A DNA stretch of 64,000 nt, taken from the NCBI GenBank assembly GCA_025808875.1, contig CP075528.1:3346473-3410472 (forward strand). Reading direction: 5' to 3'. Shown piece by piece: positions 31,323 through 39,932 of the stretch (position 1 is its first letter; every line of letters begins with the position of its first letter). Under the pieces are notes generated by a model. That model saw nothing but the letters and a program-made list of their open reading frames with translations, searched no databases and had not been told where the DNA came from. Source of the stretch: Enhydrobacter sp. (lineage in GTDB: Bacteria; Pseudomonadota; Alphaproteobacteria; Reyranellales; Reyranellaceae). The position numbers and the translations under genes are program-made.

Positions 31323-32387
31323 ATGACAGACCTCCCCGACAATCTCACGCCCGTCCGCGACGCCCACCGTTTCGACGAGGGCCGCCTCGCCGACTACATG
31401 AAGGCCAGTGTCGAGGGCTATCGCGCCGGCCTCGGCGTGCTGCAGTTCGAGGGCGGGCAGAGCAACCCGACCTTCCACCTGACCGACGGCGGCGGCCGCA
31501 TGTACGTGCTGCGCAAGAAGCCGCCCGGCAAGCTGCTGCCCTCGGCGCACCAGGTCGACCGCGAGTACCGCGTCATCAAGGCATTGTCGGACCATACCGA
31601 CGTTCCGGTGCCGAAGCCCTACGCGCTCTGCCAGGACGATGCGGTGATCGGCACGGCCTTCTACATCATGGAGTTCCTGCCCGGCCGCATCCTCGCCGAC
31701 CCCAAGATGCCGGGCATCTCGCCGGCCGACCGCCGCAGGATCTTCGATTCGATGAACGACGTGCTGGCGCGCATCCACAACGTCGACTACCGCGCCGTCG
31801 GGCTCGGCGACTTCGGCCGCGAGGGCCAGTACATCGCGCGCCAGATCGCGCGCTGGTCGAGCCAGTACGACCTCGCGCGCACCACCCATCTCGAGGCGAT
31901 GGAGCGGCTCAAGCAGTGGCTGCCCGCCAACATTCCGCCGGGCGACGAGACGCGCATCAACCACGGCGACTACCGGCTCGGCAACACCATCGTGCATCCG
32001 ACGGAGCCCCGGATCGTCGCCGTGCTCGACTGGGAGCTCAGCACGCTCGGCCATCCGCTGGCCGACCTCGGCTACAACTGCATGATGTATCACTTCGGCG
32101 AGGGCTTCGGCGCCTCGGGCGGCTATGCGGAGACCGACCTCGAGGCGTTCGGCATCCCGACCGAGCGGGAGTATCTCGCGGCCTACGCGCGGCGCACCGG
32201 GCGCGAGCGCATCGAGCACTGGGACTTTTATCTCGCCTTCTCGCTGTTCCGCCTCGCCGCCATCGTGCAGGGCGTCTACAAGCGCGGGCTGGACGGCAAC
32301 GCCTCGTCGACGACCGCGACCCAGTATGGCGACCGCGCCCGCGTGCTGTCCGAACTCGGCTGGTCGATGGTCGAGAAGCGCGCCTGA
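31323..32387 (+). CDS. Phosphotransferase-family protein (ACAD10/APH-like kinase)
   Basis: A 354-aa aminoglycoside-phosphotransferase-fold protein. It has a glycine-rich loop region GGQSNPTFHL, the catalytic HGDYRLGNTIVHP (Brenner motif) and the metal-binding VLDWELSTLGHPLADL. This subgroup occurs with acyl-CoA dehydrogenases and synthetases (mammalian ACAD10/11 carry the same kinase domain, acting on 4-hydroxyacyl-CoAs). The 8-bp gap to the acyl-CoA synthetase supports a role in hydroxy-fatty-acid breakdown rather than antibiotic resistance. Its stop abuts the convergent lipoprotein gene with no gap. Confidence 0.87.
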   Translation: MTDLPDNLTPVRDAHRFDEGRLADYMKASVEGYRAGLGVLQFEGGQSNPTFHLTDGGGRMYVLRKKPPGKLLPSAHQVDREYRVIKALSDHTDVPVPKPYALCQDDAVIGTAFYIMEFLPGRILADPKMPGISPADRRRIFDSMNDVLARIHNVDYRAVGLGDFGREGQYIARQIARWSSQYDLARTTHLEAMERLKQWLPANIPPGDETRINHGDYRLGNTIVHPTEPRIVAVLDWELSTLGHPLADLGYNCMMYHFGEGFGASGGYAETDLEAFGIPTEREYLAAYARRTGRERIEHWDFYLAFSLFRLAAIVQGVYKRGLDGNASSTTATQYGDRARVLSELGWSMVEKRA

Positions 32388-33116
32388 TCACTCGTCGGTG
32401 TAGGGCACCATCGACGTGTCGTTCCTGCGCGGGCACTCCGCCGAATCGACATGAGCGTTCCTGGGATCGCGGAAACGCGCGTAGTCGCGGGCCGAGAAAT
32501 CCACGCCGAGGCGGGGCGGCGGCGTGCGCAGCGTCCACGCGACCAGCCGCTTGACCACGCTGCCGAGCGCCTGGTCGAAGGCGCGCACGACGCTCGGTAT
32601 CTTGTCCTCGCGGGCGCGCACGCAGCGCTCGAACGTCGCCACGCCGATGATCTGCCGGTCGGGCAACTGCACCAGCTTGGCGATGATGCGCACCTTCACG
32701 ATCGGCGTGCCGCCGTAGAAGTACATCGCCTCGAAGTTGCGCAGGTCGGGCTGCAGCTGGTAGTTGGCGCGCAGGCCGATCGATTCGCGGGCGACCGCGA
32801 CGATCTTGCCGGTGTTCTCGAACGAATCGACGATGCGCGTCTGCACCATCAGCGGCGCGCGGTCGGTCCATGCCGCCTTGGCGTAGTAGTCGGAGGACGT
32901 CGGTGTCATGGCCAGCGCGATGCGGCCGGTGTTGAGGTTGGCCGCCGACGCCGGCACCTCCACCGCGAGCTGCCAGTAGACCGACGGAATGTCGGCGTCG
33001 AAGGTGCTCTTGGGCGTGACCGTGTAGAGGTCGGTCGGCTCGGTGGCGGCGTTGATCAGCTCGCAGCCCGCGAGGAGAACGGTCGCCGCGGCCGCGGCGG
33101 CCAGGCGAGAGATCAT
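32388..33116 (-). CDS. ABC-type transport auxiliary lipoprotein (PqiC/MlaD-partner type)
   Basis: A 242-aa lipoprotein with signal peptide and lipobox LLAGC (Cys at about residue 18). The domain contains TDLYTVTPKSTF and the later YFYGGTPIVKVRIIAKLVQLPDRQIIGVATF strand region typical of this auxiliary component, which sits at the outer membrane in PqiABC-like and other MCE systems. ATG overlaps the MCE gene's stop (ATGA). It is last of a four-gene MCE lipid-transport operon. Confidence 0.82.
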   Translation of the reverse strand: MISRLAAAAAATVLLAGCELINAATEPTDLYTVTPKSTFDADIPSVYWQLAVEVPASAANLNTGRIALAMTPTSSDYYAKAAWTDRAPLMVQTRIVDSFENTGKIVAVARESIGLRANYQLQPDLRNFEAMYFYGGTPIVKVRIIAKLVQLPDRQIIGVATFERCVRAREDKIPSVVRAFDQALGSVVKRLVAWTLRTPPPRLGVDFSARDYARFRDPRNAHVDSAECPRRNDTSMVPYTDE

Positions 33117-34147
33117 TTGGGCGTGTATCCCTGCTTGCCGCTGAACACGAAGCCCGCAGGATCGCGCTCCAGTTTCGTGGCGATGACGTTGAGATTGGCC
33201 GTGAGCTGCCGCAACTCCCGGATGGCGAGAGAGAACTCGGTCAGGCCCGTCTCCGAGAACTGCCGGACCGGTCCCTGGCTGTCTGCCAGCAGGCGATTCA
33301 GCTGACCGGCCGCGCTGTCGATGCTGGCGATGGCCGCGCGCGCTTCGGTGAAGGTCTTGGTGAGTTCGCTGGGCTGCTTGCCGGCCAGCGCCTTGCGGGT
33401 CTCGGCGTCCTGCGGCCCGAGCTCGAGGGCAATGAGATTGAGATTGTCGACGAGGCCGTTCATCCTGTCGAAAGTCGCGCGAAAGTCGCCGATGGCCTTG
33501 GGCAGCTCGGTCAGCGTCGCCTGGATCGCCGCGTCCTGCTTGGCCAGGCTGCCGGTGACGGTCGACAGGTTCTTGAGCGCATCGCTCACGGCGGCGAGGT
33601 TGTCCGGGCTGAGCAGCTCGTTGAGCCGGTCGACCGTGACGCTCGTCTTCGACAGCACCTCCTGCGCCGAGCTCGAGGTGGCCTGCAGGAAGGAGGCACC
33701 TTCGCGAATCTCGGGATAGGGGGTCTCGCCGAGCTTCTTCTTCGGTTTCACCTGGTCGACATCGAGCCGGCCGACGATCTGGATGTAGGAGGCGCCGGCG
33801 ATGAACGGCTTCTCGAACACGGCGTAGGAGCGCTCGCGAATGTCGATGGCGGAATCGACGGCGACCGTGACCAGGATCTTCTCGCTCAGCCTCTCGCGGC
33901 CGGTGCTGCGCTGTATGTCGCGACGCGACGCGAGCTCGATGCTGGCCACGCGCCCCACCCGCAGGCCGCGATAGAAGACCGGCGAGTCGGGCGTCAGCCC
34001 CTGCACGTCGCCGGAGAAATAGATGACGTAGTATGCATACGACGTCTGGTCGCCGGCCCGCAGCTTCCAGACGACGAACCCGATCACCGCAGCGACGAAA
34101 ACGAGCACCGCCGCTCCGATCAGCACATAGGGCGATTTTCTTTCCAT
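33113..34147 (-). CDS. MCE/MlaD-domain periplasmic lipid-transport protein
   Basis: A 344-aa protein with one N-terminal membrane helix (residues 7-29) and an MCE domain (YYVIYFSGDVQGLTPDSPVFYRGLRVG) followed by a long helical region, about residues 160-330. MCE proteins form hexameric rings or tunnels that carry phospholipids across the periplasm. It is larger than E. coli MlaD (183 aa), so the helical tail may form a longer needle. It follows the ATPase gene by 11 bp and overlaps the lipoprotein gene. Confidence 0.9.
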   Translation of the reverse strand: MERKSPYVLIGAAVLVFVAAVIGFVVWKLRAGDQTSYAYYVIYFSGDVQGLTPDSPVFYRGLRVGRVASIELASRRDIQRSTGRERLSEKILVTVAVDSAIDIRERSYAVFEKPFIAGASYIQIVGRLDVDQVKPKKKLGETPYPEIREGASFLQATSSSAQEVLSKTSVTVDRLNELLSPDNLAAVSDALKNLSTVTGSLAKQDAAIQATLTELPKAIGDFRATFDRMNGLVDNLNLIALELGPQDAETRKALAGKQPSELTKTFTEARAAIASIDSAAGQLNRLLADSQGPVRQFSETGLTEFSLAIRELRQLTANLNVIATKLERDPAGFVFSGKQGYTPK

Positions 34148-34158
34148 CCGGCGCCGCT

Positions 34159-34956
34159 TTACTCCTGCCGGGCCGCTCGTCCGCGCGGCCCGTGGAAGTA
34201 CTCCCGAACCCAAGGATGATCGTAAACCAGCAACTCGGCCATCGTACCCACCACGACGCGCTTGTCGAGCAGGACGGCAATGCGGTCGCATACGGCGTTG
34301 AGGCTGTCCAGGTCGTGGGTCACCATCAAGATGGTCAATCCGAGGTCCCGTTGAAGGTTCCTGACCAGCTCGTCGTAGTGCGCCGCGCCGATGGGGTCGA
34401 GACCAGCCGTCGGCTCGTCGAGAAACAGCAGCTCGGGATCGAGCGCCAGGGCGCGGGCCAGGCTGGCGCGTTTGCGCATACCGCCCGAAAGTTCCGACGG
34501 CTTCTTCTCGCCGGTGTCCGGCGGCAAGCCGACCAGCGCGATCTTCAGGGCGGCAATGGCGCGCATCGTGTCCTCTGTGAGCGCGGCGTGCTCGCGGATG
34601 GGCACGATGATGTTCTCGGCCACAGTCAGGGACGAGAAGAGCGCGCCATCCTGGAACTGCACGCCGGTGCGCGCCTGCAGCGCGCGCTCGGCGTTGCCGT
34701 GTACGCTGCGGGTGTCGACGCCCAGCATCTCGATGCGGCCCTGCCGGGCGCGATTGAGCCCGATGATCGTGCGCAACAGGACCGACTTGCCGGTGCCGGA
34801 GCCGCCGACCAGCCCGACGATCTCGCCGCGAAACACGTCGAAGTCGAGCTTGTCGTGGACGACGTGGTCGCCGAACTGGGTGCGCACGCCGCGCAGGCGC
34901 AGCACGACCTCGCGGCCGTCTCGGTGGTCGATGAGCTGACCCCCCTCCTGCATCAC
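34159..34956 (-). CDS. Lipid-transport ABC ATPase (MlaF-like)
   Basis: A 265-aa ATPase with Walker A GGSGTGKSVLL, Q-loop VQFQDGALFSSLTV, signature LSGGMRKRASLARAL, Walker B LLFLDEPTAGLDP and His switch VTHD, all in MlaF style. It would energise the MlaE-like permease of this operon. Either GTG at 34954-34956 (overlapping the permease stop as GTGA) or the adjacent ATG could start it. Confidence 0.93.
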   Translation of the reverse strand: MMQEGGQLIDHRDGREVVLRLRGVRTQFGDHVVHDKLDFDVFRGEIVGLVGGSGTGKSVLLRTIIGLNRARQGRIEMLGVDTRSVHGNAERALQARTGVQFQDGALFSSLTVAENIIVPIREHAALTEDTMRAIAALKIALVGLPPDTGEKKPSELSGGMRKRASLARALALDPELLFLDEPTAGLDPIGAAHYDELVRNLQRDLGLTILMVTHDLDSLNAVCDRIAVLLDKRVVVGTMAELLVYDHPWVREYFHGPRGRAARQE

Positions 34957-36080
34957 ACGTTCGCCAACAGGAAGATGATGGAGAAGATCGCGTCGAGCAC
35001 GATGACGCAGAAGATCGATTCGACCACGGATCGGGTTGTGAGCTGGCCGACGCTCTCGGCGCTACCCCTGACCTGCAGTCCCTCGAAGCAGCCGATCGCG
35101 GCGATCACGATGCCGAACACCGGCGCCTTGATCATGCCGGTGTAGAAATGCCACACGCCGACCGTGTCGCGCAGCCGGTCGAAGAATTGCACCAGCGTGA
35201 AGTCGAGATAGATCGTGCAGGCCACCGCCCCGCCCAGCAGGCCCGTCATGTTGCCCCAGAAGGTCAGCAAGGGCATCGACAGGACTAACGCGATGATGCG
35301 CGGCAACACCAGCCATTCGATCGGGTTGAGGCCGATCGTGCGCATGGCATCGACCTCCTGGTTGACCTGCATGGTGCCGATCTGCGCCGTGAAGGCGCTG
35401 CCCGAGCGCCCGGCGACGATGATCGCCGTCAGCAGCACGCCGAGCTCGCGGAACATGCCGATGCCGACCGCTTCCACGGTGAAGGTCTCGGCGCCGAACT
35501 GCCGGAGCTGCTGCACGCCCTGGTAGGCGATGACGACGCCGATCAGGAAGCACAGCACGCCGACGATCGCCAGGGCCTTGACCCAAACCTCGAACATCTG
35601 GCGCACCACGGCGCCGATCCGGAAGCGCTTGGGGTCGAGGCAGGCCTGCAACACGACGACGAGGATCTCGCCGAAGAAGGCCGCGAGGTTGACGAGCTGT
35701 TCCTGGAAGTGCTTGGCGGCCAGCCCGATCGCCTCGAGCCAGCCGACCAGCCATCCGACCCTCCGCTCCGCGCGTGGCGCCGTCAGGTTGGCTTGCACGA
35801 CCCGGAACAGATTGACGTGGGCGGCGTCCTCGGACTTCACTTCGATGTCCCTGTGCCCACCGGCGAGACGCAGGATCTCGAGTGCGCCCGCCGTGTCGAG
35901 CTGCCGCACGCCGGTGGCGTCGATGGCCGATATCGTCCGTCCGCCGGCGGCTTTGCGCGCGGCCAGGTCGGCGCGGCGGGCGATGCCGCGAATGCTCATG
36001 ACGGTCCACGAGCCACCGACCTTCAGCACGGGCGCCCCGGCGCGTTCGGAGAACAGGATCGTGGGTTCGGCCTCGGTCAT
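34953..36080 (-). CDS. STAS-MlaE fusion permease of an MCE lipid transporter
   Basis: A 375-aa protein. Residues about 10-100 form a STAS-like domain (GARR-less, with ISAIDATGVRQLDTAGALEIL). Residues about 140-375 are an MlaE permease with RQMFEVWVKALAI, VIAYQGVQQLRQFGAE, AGRSGSAFTAQIGTM and five or so membrane helices. In E. coli the STAS protein MlaB is separate; here it is fused to the permease. First gene of the permease-ATPase-MCE-lipoprotein operon; no MlaC-type soluble carrier is present. Confidence 0.92.
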   Translation of the reverse strand: MTEAEPTILFSERAGAPVLKVGGSWTVMSIRGIARRADLAARKAAGGRTISAIDATGVRQLDTAGALEILRLAGGHRDIEVKSEDAAHVNLFRVVQANLTAPRAERRVGWLVGWLEAIGLAAKHFQEQLVNLAAFFGEILVVVLQACLDPKRFRIGAVVRQMFEVWVKALAIVGVLCFLIGVVIAYQGVQQLRQFGAETFTVEAVGIGMFRELGVLLTAIIVAGRSGSAFTAQIGTMQVNQEVDAMRTIGLNPIEWLVLPRIIALVLSMPLLTFWGNMTGLLGGAVACTIYLDFTLVQFFDRLRDTVGVWHFYTGMIKAPVFGIVIAAIGCFEGLQVRGSAESVGQLTTRSVVESIFCVIVLDAIFSIIFLLANV

Positions 36081-36177
36081 CGCGTCGATTAGTCGTTTGG
36101 TGCCGTACGCCTGTCAATTGCCGCGCGAACATTGCCGCCTCCGTCGTTGGCTGGCACGATCCTCCGGGGAGGGCGCG

Positions 36178-36999
36178 ATGGGCAGGCCGACGCTCGACAA
36201 GATGAAGATGCTCGAGGGCTCGATCGACGATGAGACCTACGAACGTCGCCTGAAGGCGCTCCAGTTCCGCCTGCTCGACCTCCAGATCAACGACCTGCAA
36301 AATGGCGGCCGCGCCATCATCTGCATCGACGGATGGGACGCCGCCGGCAAGGGCGGCCTGATCCAGCGGGCCGTGCTCGACCTCGAGCCGCGCTCCACCC
36401 ATGTCTGGCGCATCGGCGCGCCGACACCCGACGAACAGGGCCGGCACTATCTCTGGCGCTTCTGGCAGCGCCTTCCCGCGCCGGGCAACTGGGCGATCTT
36501 CGACCGCACCTGGTACGGCCGCGTCCTGGTCGAGCGCATCGAGAATTTTTGCAGCAAGACGGAGTGGAAGCGGGCTTACCGCGAGATCAACGAATTCGAG
36601 CGCCAGCTCACGGACGACGGCATCCGCATCGTCAAGCTGCTGGTGCATGTCAGCGCCGAGGAGCAGAAGCGGCGGATGATCGAGCGGCTGGACAAGCCGC
36701 ACAAGCGCTACAAGGTCGGACTGGAGGACTTCCGCAACATCGCCAAGCGCGAGGCGTACCTCGAGGCCTACGGCGACATGCTCGACAAGACCGACACGGA
36801 CAACGCGCCCTGGCACGTCATCGCGACCGACGACAAGAAACTGGCGCGCCTCACCGGCCTCGAGATCATCGCCAACACGATCGGGCACAAGATCGAGCTC
36901 ACGGAACAGACCCTCGACCCGCGCATCGTCGAAGCGGCCGGGGAGCTTTGGGGCTGGAAGCCGAAGAACAACAAGAAGACCAACGGCAATCCCAAGTGA
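36178..36999 (+). CDS. Polyphosphate kinase 2 family protein (polyphosphate:AMP/ADP phosphotransferase-like)
   Basis: A 273-aa single-domain PPK2 that phosphorylates nucleotides from polyphosphate. Walker A is GWDAAGKGGL near residue 49; Walker B-like IFDRTWYGRVLVERIE near 108; the lid contains VSAEEQKRRMIERLDKPHKRYK. The WYGRVLVER and EW-RAY-EIN-FE pattern resembles class II (AMP-phosphorylating) enzymes more than class I. ATG at 36178 follows GGGGAGGG. Specificity is inference. Confidence 0.88.
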   Translation: MGRPTLDKMKMLEGSIDDETYERRLKALQFRLLDLQINDLQNGGRAIICIDGWDAAGKGGLIQRAVLDLEPRSTHVWRIGAPTPDEQGRHYLWRFWQRLPAPGNWAIFDRTWYGRVLVERIENFCSKTEWKRAYREINEFERQLTDDGIRIVKLLVHVSAEEQKRRMIERLDKPHKRYKVGLEDFRNIAKREAYLEAYGDMLDKTDTDNAPWHVIATDDKKLARLTGLEIIANTIGHKIELTEQTLDPRIVEAAGELWGWKPKNNKKTNGNPK

Positions 37000-37015
37000 C
37001 GCCTGCCCGTCGAAT

Positions 37016-37849
37016 TCATGCCGACTGCAGGGCCTCCACGTCGGCCTGTGCCCCGAGAGCAGACGCAATCCACGGCAGTGCCTCCGCCATCGACTCGGCG
37101 AACTTCCAGGGCGGATTGATCACCATCAGCCCGCACGCGGCCAGCTTGCCAGGCGCGCGCACCGGCAGGCGAAGTTCCAGGCGCAACGACCTTCTTGCCC
37201 TCAACGCGTCGGCGAGCCCGGCGGCCGCGGCCTCCTCCTTGATCGGATACCAGACGGCATAGCATCCGGTCGCAAACCGGCGCAGCCCGTGGCCGATGGC
37301 ACGCAAAAGACGCTCGGACTCGTCGGTCCGCTCGAAAGGCGGATCGATCAGGATCAATCCGCGTCGTTCGGGCGGTGGCAGCAGCGCCTTGAGGGCATGA
37401 TAGCCGTCTTCCTCGCGCACCTCGACGGCACGATCGCCCGCGAATTCACGCTTCAGCAGGCCGAACTCCCGCGGCTGAAGTTCGCACGCCACCAGACGGT
37501 CCCCGCTGCGCAACCCGGCGCGCACCAGCCTCGGCGAACCCGGGTAGTGGCGCAGCCGGTCCGACCGGCCGAACTTGCGGTCGTATGCCGACACGGCCGC
37601 GAGATATCGTCCAACCGCACCGGGCATCCCGGCGCGCTGTGCCGACATCAGCCTGAGGACGCCTGCTGCCGCTTCGCCCGTACGCGTCGCCGGTGCGTCG
37701 CCGAGGTCGTAACCGCCCGCCCCGGCATGGCTGTCGAGAACGAACAGCTTCTTGTCCTTGGCGGTGAGAAGTCCCACCAGTTCCACCAAGGCGACATGCT
37801 TGAGGACATCGGCGAAATTGCCGGCATGAAAGCCGTGCCGGTAGTTCAT
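37016..37849 (-). CDS. rlmJ: 23S rRNA (adenine(2030)-N(6))-methyltransferase
   Basis: A 277-aa RlmJ-family methyltransferase. The N-terminal MNYRHGFHAGNFADVLKH is diagnostic, FVLDSHAGAGGYDL is the AdoMet site, LILIDPPFE is the catalytic DPPF-type motif (near 165), and GLMVINPPW follows near 240. In E. coli it methylates A2030. Its ATG overlaps the stop of the upstream secreted protein gene. Confidence 0.95.
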   Translation of the reverse strand: MNYRHGFHAGNFADVLKHVALVELVGLLTAKDKKLFVLDSHAGAGGYDLGDAPATRTGEAAAGVLRLMSAQRAGMPGAVGRYLAAVSAYDRKFGRSDRLRHYPGSPRLVRAGLRSGDRLVACELQPREFGLLKREFAGDRAVEVREEDGYHALKALLPPPERRGLILIDPPFERTDESERLLRAIGHGLRRFATGCYAVWYPIKEEAAAAGLADALRARRSLRLELRLPVRAPGKLAACGLMVINPPWKFAESMAEALPWIASALGAQADVEALQSA

Positions 37850-38526
37850 CGCCGCACCGTCGCGACCGGCGCGCAGGCGCCGCCCGGCCGCTCCTTGATC
37901 ACGCCCGCGGCGACCAAAGCCATGCGATCGTCGTCGCAGAAGTCGGACGGTTTGGCATCCAGTTCATCGATGCTCGTCGGCATCCTGAGCACGCAGCCGT
38001 CGGCGCCCCACAGGCCCGAGAGCTGCGCGACGTAGCGCACGATCATCTTGTAGGCGCGCGACACGGTGACGGCGCTGGCGCGTTTCTCCGGCACATCGCG
38101 CCCGGCCGGACGCAGCCGAGCCGTCGACACGACGCCGCTGTAGTAGGGATAGCCGAAGCTCGAGCCGAAAACGTAGCGATAGGTGCCAGCGCTCAGATCG
38201 TGCGGGAACAACAGGAACTTGTACGTCGTCAAGCCGCCATCGTCCGCGGTGGCCTGCAACAGGCTGCGGGTCAGCCGTGCGCTGTCGAACTGCGTAGGTG
38301 AGATCATCAGGTTCAGGCCAAGCGGCAGGTCGACCGGTCGGGCGCGGACCGGCATTGCGAGCGTGCGCGACAACTCGCAGACGAGCGGCTCGACAAAATC
38401 CGTGGGCTCGAGCTCCCGATGGACGTAGAGCACGACCTCGTGCGGCGGCGAAAGCGGCGGCTGGCCCCGCGCCGGTCCGGAAGCCGTCAATGCCGCCAAG
38501 ACGATGAGTGCCGTGGCCCGTACCAT
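37846..38526 (-). CDS. Secreted archaemetzincin-like protein lacking the zinc-binding motif
   Basis: A 226-aa protein with a signal peptide (MVRATALIVLAALTASGPARG). The middle and end resemble peptidase family M54: GVVSTARLRP, then a C-terminal Cys-containing CVLRMPTSIDELDAKPSDFC similar to the archaemetzincin tail. Where active enzymes have HExxHxxGxxHC this protein has RYVAQLSGLWGA, so all zinc-ligand His residues and the catalytic Glu are replaced. I infer a non-catalytic homologue. ATG at 38524-38526; ATGA overlap with rlmJ. Confidence 0.55.
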   Translation of the reverse strand: MVRATALIVLAALTASGPARGQPPLSPPHEVVLYVHRELEPTDFVEPLVCELSRTLAMPVRARPVDLPLGLNLMISPTQFDSARLTRSLLQATADDGGLTTYKFLLFPHDLSAGTYRYVFGSSFGYPYYSGVVSTARLRPAGRDVPEKRASAVTVSRAYKMIVRYVAQLSGLWGADGCVLRMPTSIDELDAKPSDFCDDDRMALVAAGVIKERPGGACAPVATVRR

Positions 38527-38597
38527 GGACGGCGAGTTTACCCGGCGCCCGGTTCGTGCTTCAAACTTCCGGCGCACTCTCACCTCCAGGACTCTCG

Positions 38598-39536
38598 ATG
38601 GCCACGCACGAACTGCACTCCTCACCCGAAACCTGCCATTGGGGCTACTTCGACAGCCAACTCAAGCCCTCCCTCTCCATCAAGTCGGGCGACGTGGCCA
38701 CCATCCATTGCGTATCGGGCGCCGCCGAGATCCTGCCACAGCCGCCGATGAACGTGCTGCCGGAACATCGCGACATCCTGGCCAAGCTCAAGCCGCATAT
38801 CGGCCGCCACATCCTCACCGGTCCCGTCCATGTCGAGGGCGCCGAGCGCGGCGATGTGCTGGCAGTCGAGGTGCTCGACATCAAGTTCCGCACCAACTGG
38901 GGCTGGAACGTGCAGCGGCCGCTGATGGGCACCCTGCCGGAGGATTTCCAGTTCTATCGGCTGACCCATATCCCGATCGACGCCAATCGCGGCGTCTGCA
39001 CGATGCCCTGGGGGACCGAGATCGAGCTCAAGCCGTTCTTCGGCATCATGGGCGTGGCGCCGCCGCCGGAATGGGGGCAATGCAGCTCGGTCGAGCCGCG
39101 CGCCTTCGGCGGCAACATCGACAACAAGCATTTCAACGTCGGCACGACGGTCTATCTCCCGGTGTTCGCCCCGGGTGCGCTGTTCTCGACTGGCGATGGC
39201 CACGGCGTGCAGGGCGACGGCGAGGTCAACCTGACGGCACTCGAGACGTCTTTGTCGGGCACGTTCCGCTTCACCGTGCGCAAGGACATGAAGCTCAATA
39301 ACCCACGCGCCGAGACGGCCACGCACTGGATCACCCACGGCTTCGACGTCGATCTCGACGATGCCGCCAAGGAGGCGCTGCGCGACATGATCCGGCTGAT
39401 CACCGCCAAGACGGGGCTCAGCGCGGCCGACGCCTACATGCTGTGCAGCCTCAAGGGCGACCTGCACATCACCCAAACGGTGGACGGCAACAAGGGCGTC
39501 CATTGCATGATGGAAAAGAAACTGATCGGAGGATGA
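38598..39536 (+). CDS. Acetamidase/formamidase family protein
   Basis: A 312-aa FmdA_AmdA-family amidase hydrolysing short amides to acid and ammonia. Typical segments are HWGYFDSQLKPSLSIKSGD at the N-terminus, GPVHVEGAERGDVLAVEVLDI near 75 and GDGHGVQGDGEVNLTALE near 200, with CSLKGDLHITQ at the end. The start ATG is 71 bp from the divergent archaemetzincin-like gene. A rhodanese gene starts 3 bp after its stop. Confidence 0.9.
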   Translation: MATHELHSSPETCHWGYFDSQLKPSLSIKSGDVATIHCVSGAAEILPQPPMNVLPEHRDILAKLKPHIGRHILTGPVHVEGAERGDVLAVEVLDIKFRTNWGWNVQRPLMGTLPEDFQFYRLTHIPIDANRGVCTMPWGTEIELKPFFGIMGVAPPPEWGQCSSVEPRAFGGNIDNKHFNVGTTVYLPVFAPGALFSTGDGHGVQGDGEVNLTALETSLSGTFRFTVRKDMKLNNPRAETATHWITHGFDVDLDDAAKEALRDMIRLITAKTGLSAADAYMLCSLKGDLHITQTVDGNKGVHCMMEKKLIGG

Positions 39537-39539
39537 ACC

Positions 39540-39917
39540 ATGAAGACCGTGCAGCAGATGATTGCCGAGGCCAATGCCGCCGTGCCCGCCATCAGCCCGG
39601 AGGAGGCGAAGGGCCTGGTGGGGCGGGCCGACGTGGTGTTCCTCGATGTGCGCGAGCCCAACGAAGTCGCGGCCTCCGGCAAGGTGCCCGGTGCGCTCGC
39701 CATTCCGCGCGGCCTCGTCGAGTTCCGCGCCGATCCGTCCTCGCCGATGCATGACGCGGCCTTCGACCGCGCCAAGACGGTGGTCGCCTACTGCGCCTCG
39801 GGCGGGCGTTCGGCGCTGGTCGGCAAGGTCCTGAAGGACATGGGTTACGCCAATGTCCGCAACCTCGGCGGCTTCAAGGGCTGGATCGATTCCGGCGGTC
39901 AGGTCGAGAAGGCCTGA
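39540..39917 (+). CDS. Single-domain rhodanese-like sulfurtransferase
   Basis: A 125-aa rhodanese homology domain. The active loop CASGGRS (Cys near residue 88) has the six-residue size suited to sulfur chemistry, and DVREPNEV is the conserved substrate-side motif. GGFKGW closes the domain. There is no signal peptide, so it is cytoplasmic. The 3-bp gap to the formamidase gene implies cotranscription; the physiological sulfur acceptor is not evident. Confidence 0.92.
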   Translation: MKTVQQMIAEANAAVPAISPEEAKGLVGRADVVFLDVREPNEVAASGKVPGALAIPRGLVEFRADPSSPMHDAAFDRAKTVVAYCASGGRSALVGKVLKDMGYANVRNLGGFKGWIDSGGQVEKA

Positions 39918-39932
39918 GCGACCGCCGGCGCA

